In this document: in pieces, positions 11,808 through 22,994 of the stretch | How positions within the stretch are numbered: position 1 is the first letter of the stretch | How the letters are laid out: every line of letters begins with the position of its first letter | Source of the DNA: Adineta ricciae | Taxonomy: Eukaryota; Rotifera; Eurotatoria; Adinetida; Adinetidae | Direction of reading: 5' to 3' | Assembly: GCA_905250025.1 (NCBI GenBank) | Contig: CAJNOJ010000146.1 | Location: 62,001-126,000, forward strand | DNA: 64,000 bases | Notes under the pieces: model-generated | Database searches by the model: none | What the model was told of the DNA's origin: nothing | The model's input: the letters and a program-made list of their open reading frames with translations, nothing else | Translations under genes and position numbers: made by a program

Positions 11808-14800
11808 ATGGCCACAACTTACGATTCATCGACGTCGACTGCAGTCAATGGAAATAAACCAAAAACAGTACATTGCCTAAGTCGAAGTCTTGAACGTGCA
11901 CTTGATGATGCCACTTATACAGGTGAACTGGTTTTAAATGGACGAAAACTTCGCGAATTTCCGAATTATTCCTATTCAAATAATAAATGTGATCTGTCCG
12001 ATACCATAACAGCTGGTATGAATATTTTTTTTGGTCGAAACATAACGAAATCATCATTCGTGTTCGTAGATCTTTCTCGTAATCATTTTGTTGAATTTCC
12101 ACGAATATTATGCTCATTTTCATCACTTGAACGTCTCAATCTCTATAGCAATGCAATCAAATCAATTCCCGAACAAATTGTTCAAATTCGTATGCTAAAA
12201 GTGCTGGATTTAAGGTACATTGTTCTCCAACGATCGATTTACTTAGCATCTTTTATTTCGTTCGATTTTAGTCGAAATCAATTGGCTTATATTCCTTCAT
12301 CACTGTGTAAACTACCTAATTTAGAAGTTTTAATCATTAATAATAACAAACTTCTCTCACTACCTGAAGAAATCGGGCAATTAGAACGATTAATCGAATT
12401 AGTACGAACTTTTTTTCGGAAAATCGATTTGAAATCTTCATTTGTTCGTATAGGATGTTAGTTCGAATGATATCAATCAAATTCCATATCAAATTGGCAC
12501 ATTAACATCGCTTCGAACACTAAACATTCGTCGAAATATGATTAGAGAATTACCAGCAGGTAAAGTAATACCCCACACTTCATTTTCAGATATATAAACT
12601 AGTCTTTCATTCAGTTGAATTCTTTTGATTTTTCGTGCGAAGTAAGGTATTGCTTATCAACCCTAATGCTTAATTTTTTTCCAGCAAAAAGAAAAATTTC
12701 CTTTTTGCACGTTTGGGTTTTGAAAAAAAAAACATCTAGTTTTTCATTTCGCAAACATTCCTTCGTTTATTTTTAGAAATCGGCCATCTGAAACTGACCA
12801 ATTTCGATTGTTCGTTCAATCGAATCACCCGTTTACCGTTGAACCTACGAGAAATGGTCACGTTAATCGAGTTTAACGTAGAACATAATCCATTAGAAAG
12901 TCCACCGGCATCGGTAAGATGAAAAGAAATTCAAGATTATAAAAGATTAAACGTATTTCCTTTGCTTCTCTCAGGTATGCACATTAGGTTTGCTACACAT
13001 TATGCGTTATCTTCTCGTCGAAGCGATGAAAGAAGAGAAACGACGTGGCCTATTAACAGAAAATGAAATCAATTCCAAATATCGAAATTCATTTTCCTAT
13101 CAAGGCGCAAGGTAGAGTTTATGTTCGATTTGAAAGAAAACTGCCTCCGGCGAGAACAACTGTTCATGAGTTTCAGTAATAGCATGTCAATTAAGTTAAT
13201 ACCTTTTGAAATGTTTATATCGAAGAACAATTGTATTTCGTTGAGTATTTGCATAAATTTATTTATAATCATCCGGAAGAATGAATTGCTCATAGTCTCA
13301 TTTCCCATGAGAAGGTGATCTTGTACGCATCAATTAATTTCCTTTCTCATATATGGTTTTTATCAATTAAAGAATTTTCTTTTCTTTTCTCATAGGATCT
13401 ATCGAACAGTATTATAACTTTTTGAAAAGAAAAACAGATTTCTAACGCTCATCATTTATCTTCTAACTGCTTATTTTGTTTACATTTTATTAGACTTTAA
13501 TTTGTATTTTTGTTTTTCTTCTCTCGAAAAAACTTCTTGATTACCCGATTTTCTCCACATTGACATTGACAAATATCGAAGCTCTCTGCTTATTTTAGAC
13601 ATTTACAATGTGGAACACGATTACGAAAAACAGTGGTACCATCCGATTCAGGTTATTTAACAACCGAAAGCAGTGAAAAAACTCTTGGCGATGTAAATAA
13701 ACCTACGTCCTTTCCTTGCTTGTTGTTCATCCGTTTTTCTAGGATGATTCTGTCATTAGCATGCCCGATAATCAATCGCTTCGTAGTGAGCCTACCTTGA
13801 TGCTTACCCTTGCCGATGAATTTTCTAAAGTAAAGTTCATCCTGTTCCACTAAACATCTGCTATCGTTTTATTTTGCTCGATCAGGAATTGACCAGACAA
13901 AAGACGGAATATGACAAGAAGAAATGTCAAGCGCATCAATTAAAAATTCATTTATTGCAACAATTAGGAGAAACGGAAACTCAAGTAAGAAGAATAGTTG
14001 AGATAAGTGAAACTATTTCGATTTGAACTGAATAGAGAGCCAAAACTCGAGAATTAGCTCGACGTGCACATGATGAGAAGCTGGCAAAAATGGAAAAACA
14101 ACGTGAAGATGCCCGAAGAAAAATGGAGAACAGGTATGTCAGCAAAGTGTAACGAATTCAGAATTAGTTTCGTCTCTATTGCAGTAAAAATATTCATTTG
14201 CTGAATTTTTCGTCGAAAGAACGTCCTTGGCCGTTAACAAGACAATTTTCCAATGGTAAGACCGAATTCATGGCTAATCATACTTCCTATCAGTGTTCAA
14301 TGTCAATAGATAATTCAGCTGTTGGTGATCTTCTACTGCGAACGAATCGTGCTATTAGCGTTGAGCCAAACGAGATGAAATTGAATAATGGACATCACCG
14401 ACATTATCTTATTCAACAGAAATCCTTGCCTAATGGACCGACGAGTCGGTGCGAAAGTTCAACAACGATCAACCGACAATTCACAAGTTCAGATACGATT
14501 AATCAATTAAAGTAAGAAGGTTTTCTTCAAAGACAAATAAGAAAACATCTTGATTGTAGAATATCGTCATCGAATGTAAATTATGATCAAATGGTAAGTG
14601 AACAAATAGTTTGAGTTGCGAAAGATAAGTTTTTTGTTTGTATAGGATGATTTGCAGTATGATCACTACGAAGAAAGTCGAGTAGCAAAATTGAAATATT
14701 ATGATGGACCGTCGTCAAATGTAAGTTAGATTGAATAAATTTCAAAAGATTTCTATTTGTTTCCTTATTTAGTACGATCATATATCGATGAAAAGTAACT

Positions 14801-15856
14801 ATTCTCAAGGAAATTGTTTTCTTTTTCGAACTTTGACTCTGAGTTCTAGCTTCATCTATGAATAACTCAACATTTTCTATGCAACGACATACGTTTCACT
14901 CAAAGGAGGAAAATATCCAACTGGAGCAAATGAAAAAGGTTAGACAAACAAATGTAGTTTCTCCATTAGGATCACTGCCGTCTTTTAGATCATCGAAGAT
15001 CGCTTAAAAGTGACGTTACCCGATGATATAGCCTATGCATTAAGTGACGGTGTTGTTCTCTGTCATTTCATCAATCAAATTCGACCGCGCTCTGTTCAAA
15101 GTATTCATGTACCTTCTCAAGCAGTGGTAAGAACTATCTTTCTATCATGAATTGAAAAGTCAACTTTTTCAATTTACCATTCTAGCCGAAACTTTCCATT
15201 GCTAAATGTCGACGAAATGTCGAGAATTTTATCGAAGCTAGTCGTCGCATTGGCGTTCCTGAGGTAAGAGCATTTTACTTTCGATACGAGTGACTAAACT
15301 AAACTAGCACGTGCTTGAACTTGGTTTGATTACTTTGCATGATTTTACCGAAACTAAATTAACAAAATAATTCTGCATGATTCTTTTTGCGTGTGTTTTT
15401 ATAGCCATGTCTTGCTAAACTAACAGATATCATCATCGCGAATGATCCAATTCATGTGACTGAAAAACGACAAGTTGGTTTATTTCGTTTATTTTTAACA
15501 ATAAATTATCTTGAATTAATCTTCTTGAATAATCTCGAACGTTGTACAAATCATTTCAATTCATCATTTGATAAAGTCATTGCTAATTTCCTTGTTGTCT
15601 TTCTCGCTCTAGCTACTTTCTTATTTGCTTATTATCACAATTATTTCTAAGATGTTTGTTCTGGTTTTTTTTTGCACATTAATTTTCATGTCCGGTGTGT
15701 GTCTTGTCTCGTCGTTTCGGTGTTGTCTTTGCATTTCTACTCTAGGTCAATTTATGTTCAGCTCAAAATATCATCGAAGAAACAAACACGGTGCACCTTG
15801 CCCGTCACATTCATCTCTTAGTTTCTCCTGAAGCTTACGAGCAAACTAATGTTTAA
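11808..15856 (+). CDS. LRCH: Leucine-rich repeat and calponin-homology protein (LRCH), with two alternative 3' ends
   Basis: LRCH proteins are actin/septin-associated scaffolds (DOCK partners in mammals and flies). Exons: 11808-12214, 12272-12401, 12454-12559, 12777-12913, 12975-13111, 13599-13692, 13743-13829, 13886-13984, 14036-14133, 14185-14511, 14560-14593, 14646-14720, 14773-14815, 14850-14938, 14989-15126, 15186-15263; 2079 nt, all in phase. The N-terminal third carries LRRs (LERLNLYSNAIKSIP, LEVLIINNNKLLSLP, LRTLNIRRNMIRELP). The middle has DSGYLTTESSEK and a charged coiled-coil. The CH domain follows (DRLKVTLPDDIAYALSDGVV, RPRSVQSIHVPS, KCRRNVENFIEASRRIGVPE). From 15263 either exon 15405-15650, ending in a hydrophobic tail, or exon 15746-15856 can be used (774 or 729 residues). 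The 34-nt intron 14816-14849 is the weakest join. AATAAA at 15986-15991. Confidence 0.88.
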
Positions 15857-16084
15857 ATGAATTCAATTTCTGGCATGTAATGTCAATCTCTTTTAGTGTG
15901 GATTTGTTTTGTTTTCGCGTTTTTTTGTTATCGAGCAATATTTCAGCGTGTACGTGTTCGTGTGAAAATATCAATTATGTATATGAATAAAGACAAAATG
16001 CCCTTCGAGAAGAGAGATCTTTTTTTTTTGGAGAACAATCGCGTTCGATTGTTTTGAATTTTTGTTTTGATTTTGTAGATAAGA

Positions 16085-16846
16085 ATGAGTTTCACGAAGG
16101 ATACGAAGTTGCCGAGCTACGAAGATCTGGAATGTCCGGTTGTGAATGTATCATCACCAGCATTACGAGCCGGAAGCTTTCATTTGGCCAAGTATTGTGA
16201 TCTACAATTTAAGGTTTGTTCTGTGAAACAAAGCTTGAAGCTTATAATAAGATCGTTCTGAATTCTAGGAGTTCATGCTGTGCCGACAAGTATATAGTAC
16301 AACAGTTGGAAATTGTTGAAAACGAAAAGATCTGTTATACTTGTAGGAGGAACAAGATCCACGAAAATGTGTCAAAGAAGGCAAGGATGTCTCATTATGT
16401 GCTATTGATTTCTTTCGTAAAGTACGTGATACATGTAACGATACGTTTACCACTCTCTGGACCTGTCTTGACAATGCTTCTGAAGGTGAAATGGGATTCC
16501 ATTAGTACGTTACTTTTCTCTCATCTTATGTTCATTTCTAAAACAATGACGCTTTGTCGCATTTAGTTGTAAAAAAGAACAGCATGCATTTGAACAATGC
16601 GCCAAAGATAAAATGAATTTAGAACGACCAGAGCCAGGTTACTTTTCAATGGTGCGCATGCATGATACAAAACGACCAGTTCCATCGGATCCCTTTCGAG
16701 CTGGTTCATTGGAACGACATCCACCCAAACTTGATCTACCCAATCCACCAACACTCTCCCAAGCCAATGAATATCCAGAAGCAAGAATTGGAATGAAATT
16801 CGGATCGCGTAAACCTTGGGTGTTCGAAGCTAAATTATGGGATTGA
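16085..16846 (+). CDS. NDUFA8: NADH dehydrogenase 1 alpha subcomplex subunit 8 (complex I, twin CX9C)
   Basis: Accessory subunit of mitochondrial complex I, imported into the intermembrane space and folded by disulfide relay. Exons 16085-16213, 16269-16289 (only 21 nt), 16347-16504 and 16567-16846 give 195 residues. Cysteine pairs typical of the CHCH subunit are visible: FMLCRQEEQDPRKCVKEGKD, then CAIDFFRKVRDTC and TLWTCLDN...HYCKKEQHAFEQC. The C-terminal part (RPEPGYFSMVRMHDTKRPVP, then KPWVFEAKLWD) is diagnostic of NDUFA8. A TTTTGTAG acceptor ends 6 nt before the ATG and the LRCH stop is only 228 bp upstream on the same strand, so trans-splicing and co-transcription are plausible. Confidence 0.92.
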
Positions 16847-17024
16847 ACTCTAAGGAACCGTTCTCCTTTTTTTCAACAGTTAGTGTTTAGTTTCAAATGA
16901 CGTTTTTCTTCTTCTTCTTCCTCCTCTTGTTCCTCTCCGATACTTTTATTTTCAAGTTATATGATGTTCTCTTGTCAATATAAGAGAAAAAAACTTTCCC
17001 ATAGTACATTTGAATCTATTCTAG

Positions 17025-18446
17025 ATGCCTAAAGTAACGAAACTGAAAGCAACGCAGAACGTTGCGCCGAAACGTGATGTAACCGAAGATAAGTCAGATG
17101 AAACCAAGCCGACGGTTACGATTGTGGATAAAACGCAAACAAAAAAGCGTAAAGCTTCTGCTTCGCCCGTCAAAGTAAAGTACTTTGCAAAGAGTAGTCG
17201 ACTGAATGAAATACATTTACGCGTAGAAAGCGAAGAAGGCACTTTTAACCAATGAAGATGATAACGCAGAAAATGCTGAAGGAGCCAGTACTAATGTAAA
17301 GCAACCGGCTGCAATGACCTTACAAACATCTGAACGTGTTTCATGTAAAGGAGAGAAGTCCACGTTAAAATTGGCATCCTGGAATATAAATGGCATTCGT
17401 GCATGGATTACAAATGGTGGATCAAAGTATATCGAGAAAGAACAACCAGATATAATCTGTTTTCAAGTAAAACCAGCCTTCGATAGTCTTCTTGAATCAT
17501 TTTTCGAGTTTAGGAATTGAAATGCGACAAAGATAAGATTCCAATTGAAGCCACACCTGCTGGTTACAAATCATATTGGCTCTCTGGTGATCAAGGTACT
17601 CCGTTTTTTAGGTTTGTCTTCGATCATTCACAATTGAACTTCTTCTGATTTAGCTGGTTATTCCGGTGTTGGGCTATTGACAAAAGTCGAACCGATCGAT
17701 GTTAAATTCGGCATCGGTGTAGCAGAACATGATACCGAAGGGCGTGTTATTACTGCCGAATACGATAAATTTTACCTTGTCGTTACCTATATTCCTAATA
17801 GTGGTCGTAAACTTGTGCGTTTATCCTATCGACAACAGTTTAATCGAGTATTTCATACGTATTTGAAAGAGCTCGAGAAGAAGAAGCCGGTAATCTGGTA
17901 AAGCAAATGTTTCCAGAGCGAAAAGAAAAAAAATCGAAATGATTTCTCGTTTGAGGTGTGGCGACTTAAATGTATCACATCAAAGCATCGATTTAACGAA
18001 TCCTAAAACCAACACCAAGACAGCAGGTTTTACCAAAGAAGAACGGGATGATTTTTCTAAAATTCTCGCTGACGGATTCATTGATTCATGTAAGTATATA
18101 AACAGAATTCATTCTTAACACTTGTCGATTTGAATCCTTGATCAAAACGTTTCTTTCCGGAAGAATACATTTGAATAAAAGTGCCTACATGAATTTTACG
18201 TCAAATATTCAACTCAAAATATTAGAATTTCTTTGTTAATATTTAGTTCGCTATCTCTATCCTGATAAACGTGATGCGTACACCTACTGGGCTTACTTTC
18301 GAAATGCTCGTCAACGAAATATTGGCTGGCGATTGGACTATTTCATTCTATCATCTAGTCTTCAGGAAACAATATGTGACTCGCTTATACAAAACGGCGT
18401 GTACGGGTCAGATCATTGTCCAATAGTTCTATTATTGGCTATTTAA
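17025..18446 (+). CDS. APEX1: DNA-(apurinic/apyrimidinic) endonuclease, APEX1/ExoIII type
   Basis: Base-excision-repair nuclease that cleaves 5' of abasic sites, acting in the nucleus. Exons 17025-17174, 17227-17466, 17514-17595, 17654-17897, 17956-18089 and 18247-18446 give 349 residues, all phases consistent. A lysine-rich N-terminal extension ([10 protein letters not shown]) fits a nuclear signal. Catalytic motifs of the EEP family follow: [15 protein letters not shown] (Asn), IICFQELKCDK (metal-binding Glu), [20 protein letters not shown] (Tyr), [10 protein letters not shown] (Asp/Asn), [17 protein letters not shown] and the terminal GSDHCPI (Asp-His). No catalytic residue is missing. An acceptor CTATTCTAG ends immediately before the ATG; the NDUFA8 stop is 178 bp upstream. 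Confidence 0.95.
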
Positions 18447-20031
18447 ATCAATTGTATATTAGTCAGATAATGACAAAATGTTCTTGTTCTTTCCTTTCTT
18501 TCACAAAATGCTAAAATAAGAAAGTCAGATCCAATATAACTCTATATTTTCAGATTTGATTACGGTATTACTGATTAAGAAAGTATGAGCAAGCTCAGGT
18601 GTCTAAATTGCATGACATTTGGGAACACGCCAATGACAATGATGATCACGAAGAAAAAGAATAGAGGACGATATGAAGGTATTGTTACATCGCTTGATTA
18701 CTTTATTCAATTATTGGAGAGCACGACAGTTCGTACATGCATGTTGTCTTCCCTTTTGCTCAGAATACGGGCTGAACAGAACAGATCTTCAAGATCGAGA
18801 TTGATTGAAATCAGAACCTATTCATACTGAAGAAATTTGATCGTATGAAAACGGAGAGTGCGCAGAGAACCTTTCTGATGGAATATATTTGTCACTCTTC
18901 CTTCTCCCGTTCTTCTTCCTTTTCTTATAACTTTAACTAAATATTGTATATGAATTTCCTTGCCGTTAAGATTTCTTTGACTTTGATCGCCATTATTCAC
19001 ATGATACTTCCGTATAGAATAGATTACCGGCAAATAAAGTACATTCGGAAAAAATAAAAACGAGCTCGTTCGTTGACAAAACAGATAACGTTAAGTATTC
19101 GCCCATTGCGTTAACATTCAGTTAACAGCACAAAAAAAACAAAGTTTTCTACTTGATCTAGATCCACTTGAGACTTAATTGAATATTTTATCTACTTTGA
19201 CAAGAACAATTCAATCAAATGAAATGCGATTTTCCTTCGCTTCACTTTAAATTGAAATATCCTCCAGTTTTTTCCTCTTCTTATTTACGTCATTTGGGAA
19301 ATCTCAAACGTTCAATCGGTTAGAGTAATGTCATTATTCTCTTTGACGCTTTGATGTCTTTATCGTTCAAAATATAAGCATATGTGACAGAAGCAAAACC
19401 CACGTTCGCTAAGTTTTGCGTTTTTCTTTCTTCTTTGATCCGGACGTGCTCTTTCCTTCTTCATTTCAAAGTTAGAAATCAAAGAACGTCGTCTTTAACA
19501 TTTCTATAACTAACAGTATTTCTCAGTCAAGAAGTAAGTGGTTTGACACTGTTGATGGGACCTATTCTGATTTCAACCATAATCGATTCTTTCGCTGCTT
19601 TGCTTCTGTGGATCGAACCCGATCGCTTAGATTCATTTGCTGATCTAATCTGATTAGTTAATCTCTATCTATTTGTTGATCAAGAATGACACATCCACAT
19701 CAGATTAGATCTATAAATAGTTACATATTGATTTTCCATTCGAAGTTCGCCATTAGTTGGTTTCTCACAGCGTTTGATTTCATGTTTGTTTGAACAAGAG
19801 CAAAACACACAATCGTAAAAATAAGCGCAAGTGAAGAAAACGTTTTACATCACAGTAGGAATACTAATTACTGAATGTCTTCGACTATCATCATGTTTTA
19901 TTAGAAAGATAGAAGCTAAGTATGTTTAGGCAAATCATTTGTAAGTGTTAATATTGGACGATCGTCTCATTCAACGAGCACCAATGACGGAAGACACATC
20001 GACTTCATTCATCGTCCGTATTCATCTACTT

Positions 20032-20064
<33 letters not shown>

Positions 20065-20305
20065 CAAGAAAAAAGAGAGGGAGAAAGAGCGAGAAGTAGA
20101 GAGAGGGAGAGAGAAAGGAAAAAAGGAGGAGATCTTTATCGTTCCTGGCAATTTCCGCCTTTTTTGTGTATACGCCATTTTCATATATTTATGAATTTTT
20201 TTCCGAACGATTGAATCAAATATCGAAGTTTAATCTTCAATTAGAGTTCATTATTTCTTCTTCTAGTCTTTTATTCTTCACCGCACATGATTTCAACTGT
20301 TGTTG
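18447..20305. other. 1.86 kb intergenic region
   Basis: No gene recognised. The open frame at 18585-18830 has no family resemblance. It contains a GA-rich tract (20032-20117) and a perfect 11-bp inverted repeat (19642-19652 with 19701-19711). Confidence 0.5.
20032..20117. repeat. (GA)n purine-rich tract
   Basis: Alternating GA with minor interruptions, about 190 nt upstream of the NCS-type gene. It accounts for an apparent Arg/Glu-repeat open frame here. Confidence 0.85.
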
Positions 20306-21097
20306 ATGGGCTGTACGAGCTCGAAGCATGAATTATCACCTGAGGACTTGCGCTTTTTGAAAACCCATACAACGTATTCGGAAAAGAAGATCAAAAGTTG
20401 GTACAAAGGTTTTATGGTATGCCTGCTGTTTTTCCTTCGATAGCAATCGTTTCATTTTGAACTTTTGAAGAGAGATTGTCCAACTGGTGAACTGACACGC
20501 GAGTCCTTCATTCAAATCTACAAGCAATTCTTTCCAAAAGGACGTGCAGAGAATTTCTGTGAGCATGTCTTTCGCGCGTTCGATTCGGGTAAGTTGAACG
20601 AGCGACAATCGGATTCTGTCATCTGTTGTGATTCATTTATCATTTAGATAATAGCGGTAAAATTGACTTTAAAGAATTTTTACAAGCAATTAACATAACG
20701 TCCCAAGGAACTCCCGATAGGAAATTAGAAATGGCTTTCCGTATGTACGATTGTAATGGCGATGGATCAATTGATGAAACTGAAATGCGAAGGATCATTA
20801 GTGTATGTGATGAATGAGACGCTGTTTAAGAAATGGGAATTCCTTACGAAATTTATGTATATTTAGGCTATTTATGAATTGATTGGTGAAGATACGGAAC
20901 AACCAGAACGACAAATTGAAGCCGATGAACGTGCTATGAATATATTTCGTATGATGGATAAGAATTCCGATGGAGTCTTGAGTCGCGAAGAATTTGTCGA
21001 TGGTTGTTTAAACGATGAACAATTGTATCAATTATTAACCCAATCAAGTCGGTTTGGGGATAATACTCGTGGTTCACAATCATCACTTGATGATTAA
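20306..21097 (+). CDS. Neuronal calcium sensor family protein (myristoylated EF-hand)
   Basis: Calcium sensor of the NCS/visinin/KChIP group. Exons 20306-20416, 20471-20588, 20648-20802 and 20867-21097 give 204 residues, close to the usual 190-200. It starts MGCTSSK, an N-myristoylation consensus. EF-hand 1 is degenerate in its loop, as is usual for the family ([11 protein letters not shown]). Complete loops are [13 protein letters not shown] (EF2), [13 protein letters not shown] (EF3) and [13 protein letters not shown] (EF4). The C-terminal tail is serine-rich and acidic. Hippocalcin, NCS-1 and KChIP cannot be separated by eye. HYPK follows on the same strand after 184 bp. Confidence 0.85.
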
Positions 21098-21281
21098 TGC
21101 ATCTTCTTAATCTTTTTCTTGTTCGTTTTTTGTTTGTTTTGTATCTCTATTCTATTGTCTTTTGCTGTGTTGGACATTCCTTTAGCAACATACGAGAAAA
21201 ATTACTACTATTCATAGCTTCGTTCATTTTACTTGTAGATAGACGAGAAAGAAAAAACACACACATACATAAACACTCACT

Positions 21282-21720
21282 ATGTCGGATAAGGTAACAC
21301 CAGTTGTAAATGAAAATGGTTCCGATGATGAAAAAGAAGAAGAACAAGAAACAAGTACAAATCAAAAGAAAGAGGATGCCAAAGTTGAAAAAGAACTTGA
21401 TCGTGTCACTGATCGGGTCGATGACGAAGAAATCGGGGCAGAAAATATCGGCAACGTAAACGAAGAAACTTTTTTTTTCAATGACTATGTGCCAGATCAT
21501 TTGCTCTGTTTAGGCCTTATCAGCCATCAATGACAAACGTCATCGTGATGAATCGAAACGTAAAGCGGAACAAGCTGCATTAGCGAACGTAAAAATTCGT
21601 AAGGAAGACGTGGACTTCATTGTGCAAGAATTGGAGTTACCGCGTTCGAAAGCGGAGAAAACTTTACGGCAACATCACGGCGATGTTCTTGCAACCTTGA
21701 AAGCACTTGTGAATGCTTAA
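21282..21720 (+). CDS. HYPK: Huntingtin-interacting protein K (HYPK)
   Basis: HYPK is a small chaperone-like subunit that regulates the ribosome-bound N-terminal acetyltransferase NatA. Exons 21282-21455 and 21514-21720 give 126 residues. The N-terminal half is acidic and disordered and contains LDRVTDRVDDEEI, matching the family's LxRVTD helix. The C-terminal half is the UBA-like domain: VKIRKEDVDFIVQELELPRS, then KAEKTLRQHHGDVLATLKAL, ending two residues later. A CTTGTAG acceptor lies about 40 nt upstream of the ATG. AATAAA at 21848-21853. Confidence 0.9.
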
Positions 21721-22994
21721 CTAATCTTGTGATTATGTTCTGTCGTACAAAGAGAACAAACGTCCATATCTAAACAAGAAAAATATTATTTCTCTGCCCT
21801 ATAGAAACATTTCTTCTTCTTCTTTTTGTCGTTGTTGTATCGTATAAAATAAACATTCTTGGTTAATTATTATTGAAGCAGAGAAAGAAAATCTAACATT
21901 CTAATGCCCTCTGGAGAACTCTAATCTGATATTCAATGTCTCGACCATTGATAAAAATGCAACGAGTTAGTAACGAATAGCTCAAGGTACTAATCAGTTC
22001 GTTATGCACATGAGTTCGATCGAATGATAACTTTGGAGACAATCGTGTAGATACTTATAGTTCACAACAGGATCAAAGTCAAAGCTTAATTAAAGAAACT
22101 CAACAGATCTCGATAGACAATTTACAAGTAGTATACTTGAACACAATAGGTATACCATTAATAATGGGTAAAGATGAGCCCAGTTGCTACTCCGATCAAC
22201 TGAAGTGGTTGATGGAAACAGTGAAGCTGAAAATAGACGAAACTCATCTTATTCAAACATATAATAGCGCACATTTTGTATATCGAAGCAAAGTATCATC
22301 GACCGATGATTAATTGCATTCGACTACGTATAGCACTTTTTAGTAATCTACGTATGTTTGATTGTTAGACTTATAAATGAATGTGCACTGCAATACTAGT
22401 GGCAGCTATATCTTTTATTTGTTGGTGCTAATGATTAATAATATTAATTTTTTTCTAAAGATAGTATTTATACAGCACATGGAATAAGTGAGATCTCAGA
22501 AATAGCTGTTTTTTAAATTCTATTTATGATAATGAGTACATACACGTAATAGGTGATGCGTCAACTTCGATTTTAAGAACGTCATCAAGAAAAACCATTA
22601 ATCATCTTTTATTAACTAAATATTAGGCCTATCAAAGTCTTGTTTTTCGACATATATGTCCTGCAGAGACTACATAATTTATATAAATACCGTCTTTTCT
22701 CACATTCTACAAAGTTGCAATGATCCTCTCTATGAGTATATTTTGTATGTTATCAGTCAATCTTTCTACTTTTGTAAGTAAAAACTGAGTCCAGAACAAG
22801 TGAATTCGCAATTTCGGACTCTTGAGCAAGAATCAATTTCAACATATTCCTCAGAACCTCGTTAATCTAGACCGCTGAGAGAAGTTGTAGAGATACTCAT
22901 TTATAATTTTAATTGGCCAACTAACAATATCTTCTAACAATTGTTTTCCACGATTTGATAGTAATAAAATCATGACTTCTTGATCCATTACAAA
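21721..22994. other. AT-rich region containing an ATG-less open frame
   Basis: Mostly AT-rich with no recognisable gene, except for the open frame 22014-22313 described separately. The promoter of the large membrane-module gene should lie at its right end. Confidence 0.4.
22014..22313 (+). other. Open frame of 99 codons, possible orphan or decayed 3' exon
   Basis: A stop-to-stop plus-strand frame with balanced, protein-like composition (for example MGKDEPSCYSDQLKWLMETV and ETHLIQTYNSAHFVY), longer than neighbouring chance frames in this AT-rich sequence. It has no early ATG; the first is internal. ACTCAACAG at about 22098-22106 could act as a splice acceptor, which would make this a terminal exon whose upstream exons are lost or unrecognised. 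I do not recognise a family. Confidence 0.25.

Noticed and set aside
18585-18830. 81-codon plus-strand frame after APEX1
   Set aside because: No recognisable motif, no acceptable neighbours to splice to, and AT-rich codon bias unlike nearby genes.
19610-19620. Minus-strand GGGTTCGATCC resembling a tRNA T-arm (B box)
   Set aside because: The flanking bases do not pair to form a T-stem and no acceptor, D or anticodon arm can be built around it.
19642-19711. Perfect 11-bp inverted repeat (GATCTAATCTG ... CAGATTAGATC)
   Set aside because: The spacer is 48 bp and AT-rich, with no gene end, element or target duplication nearby; probably chance or a weak hairpin.
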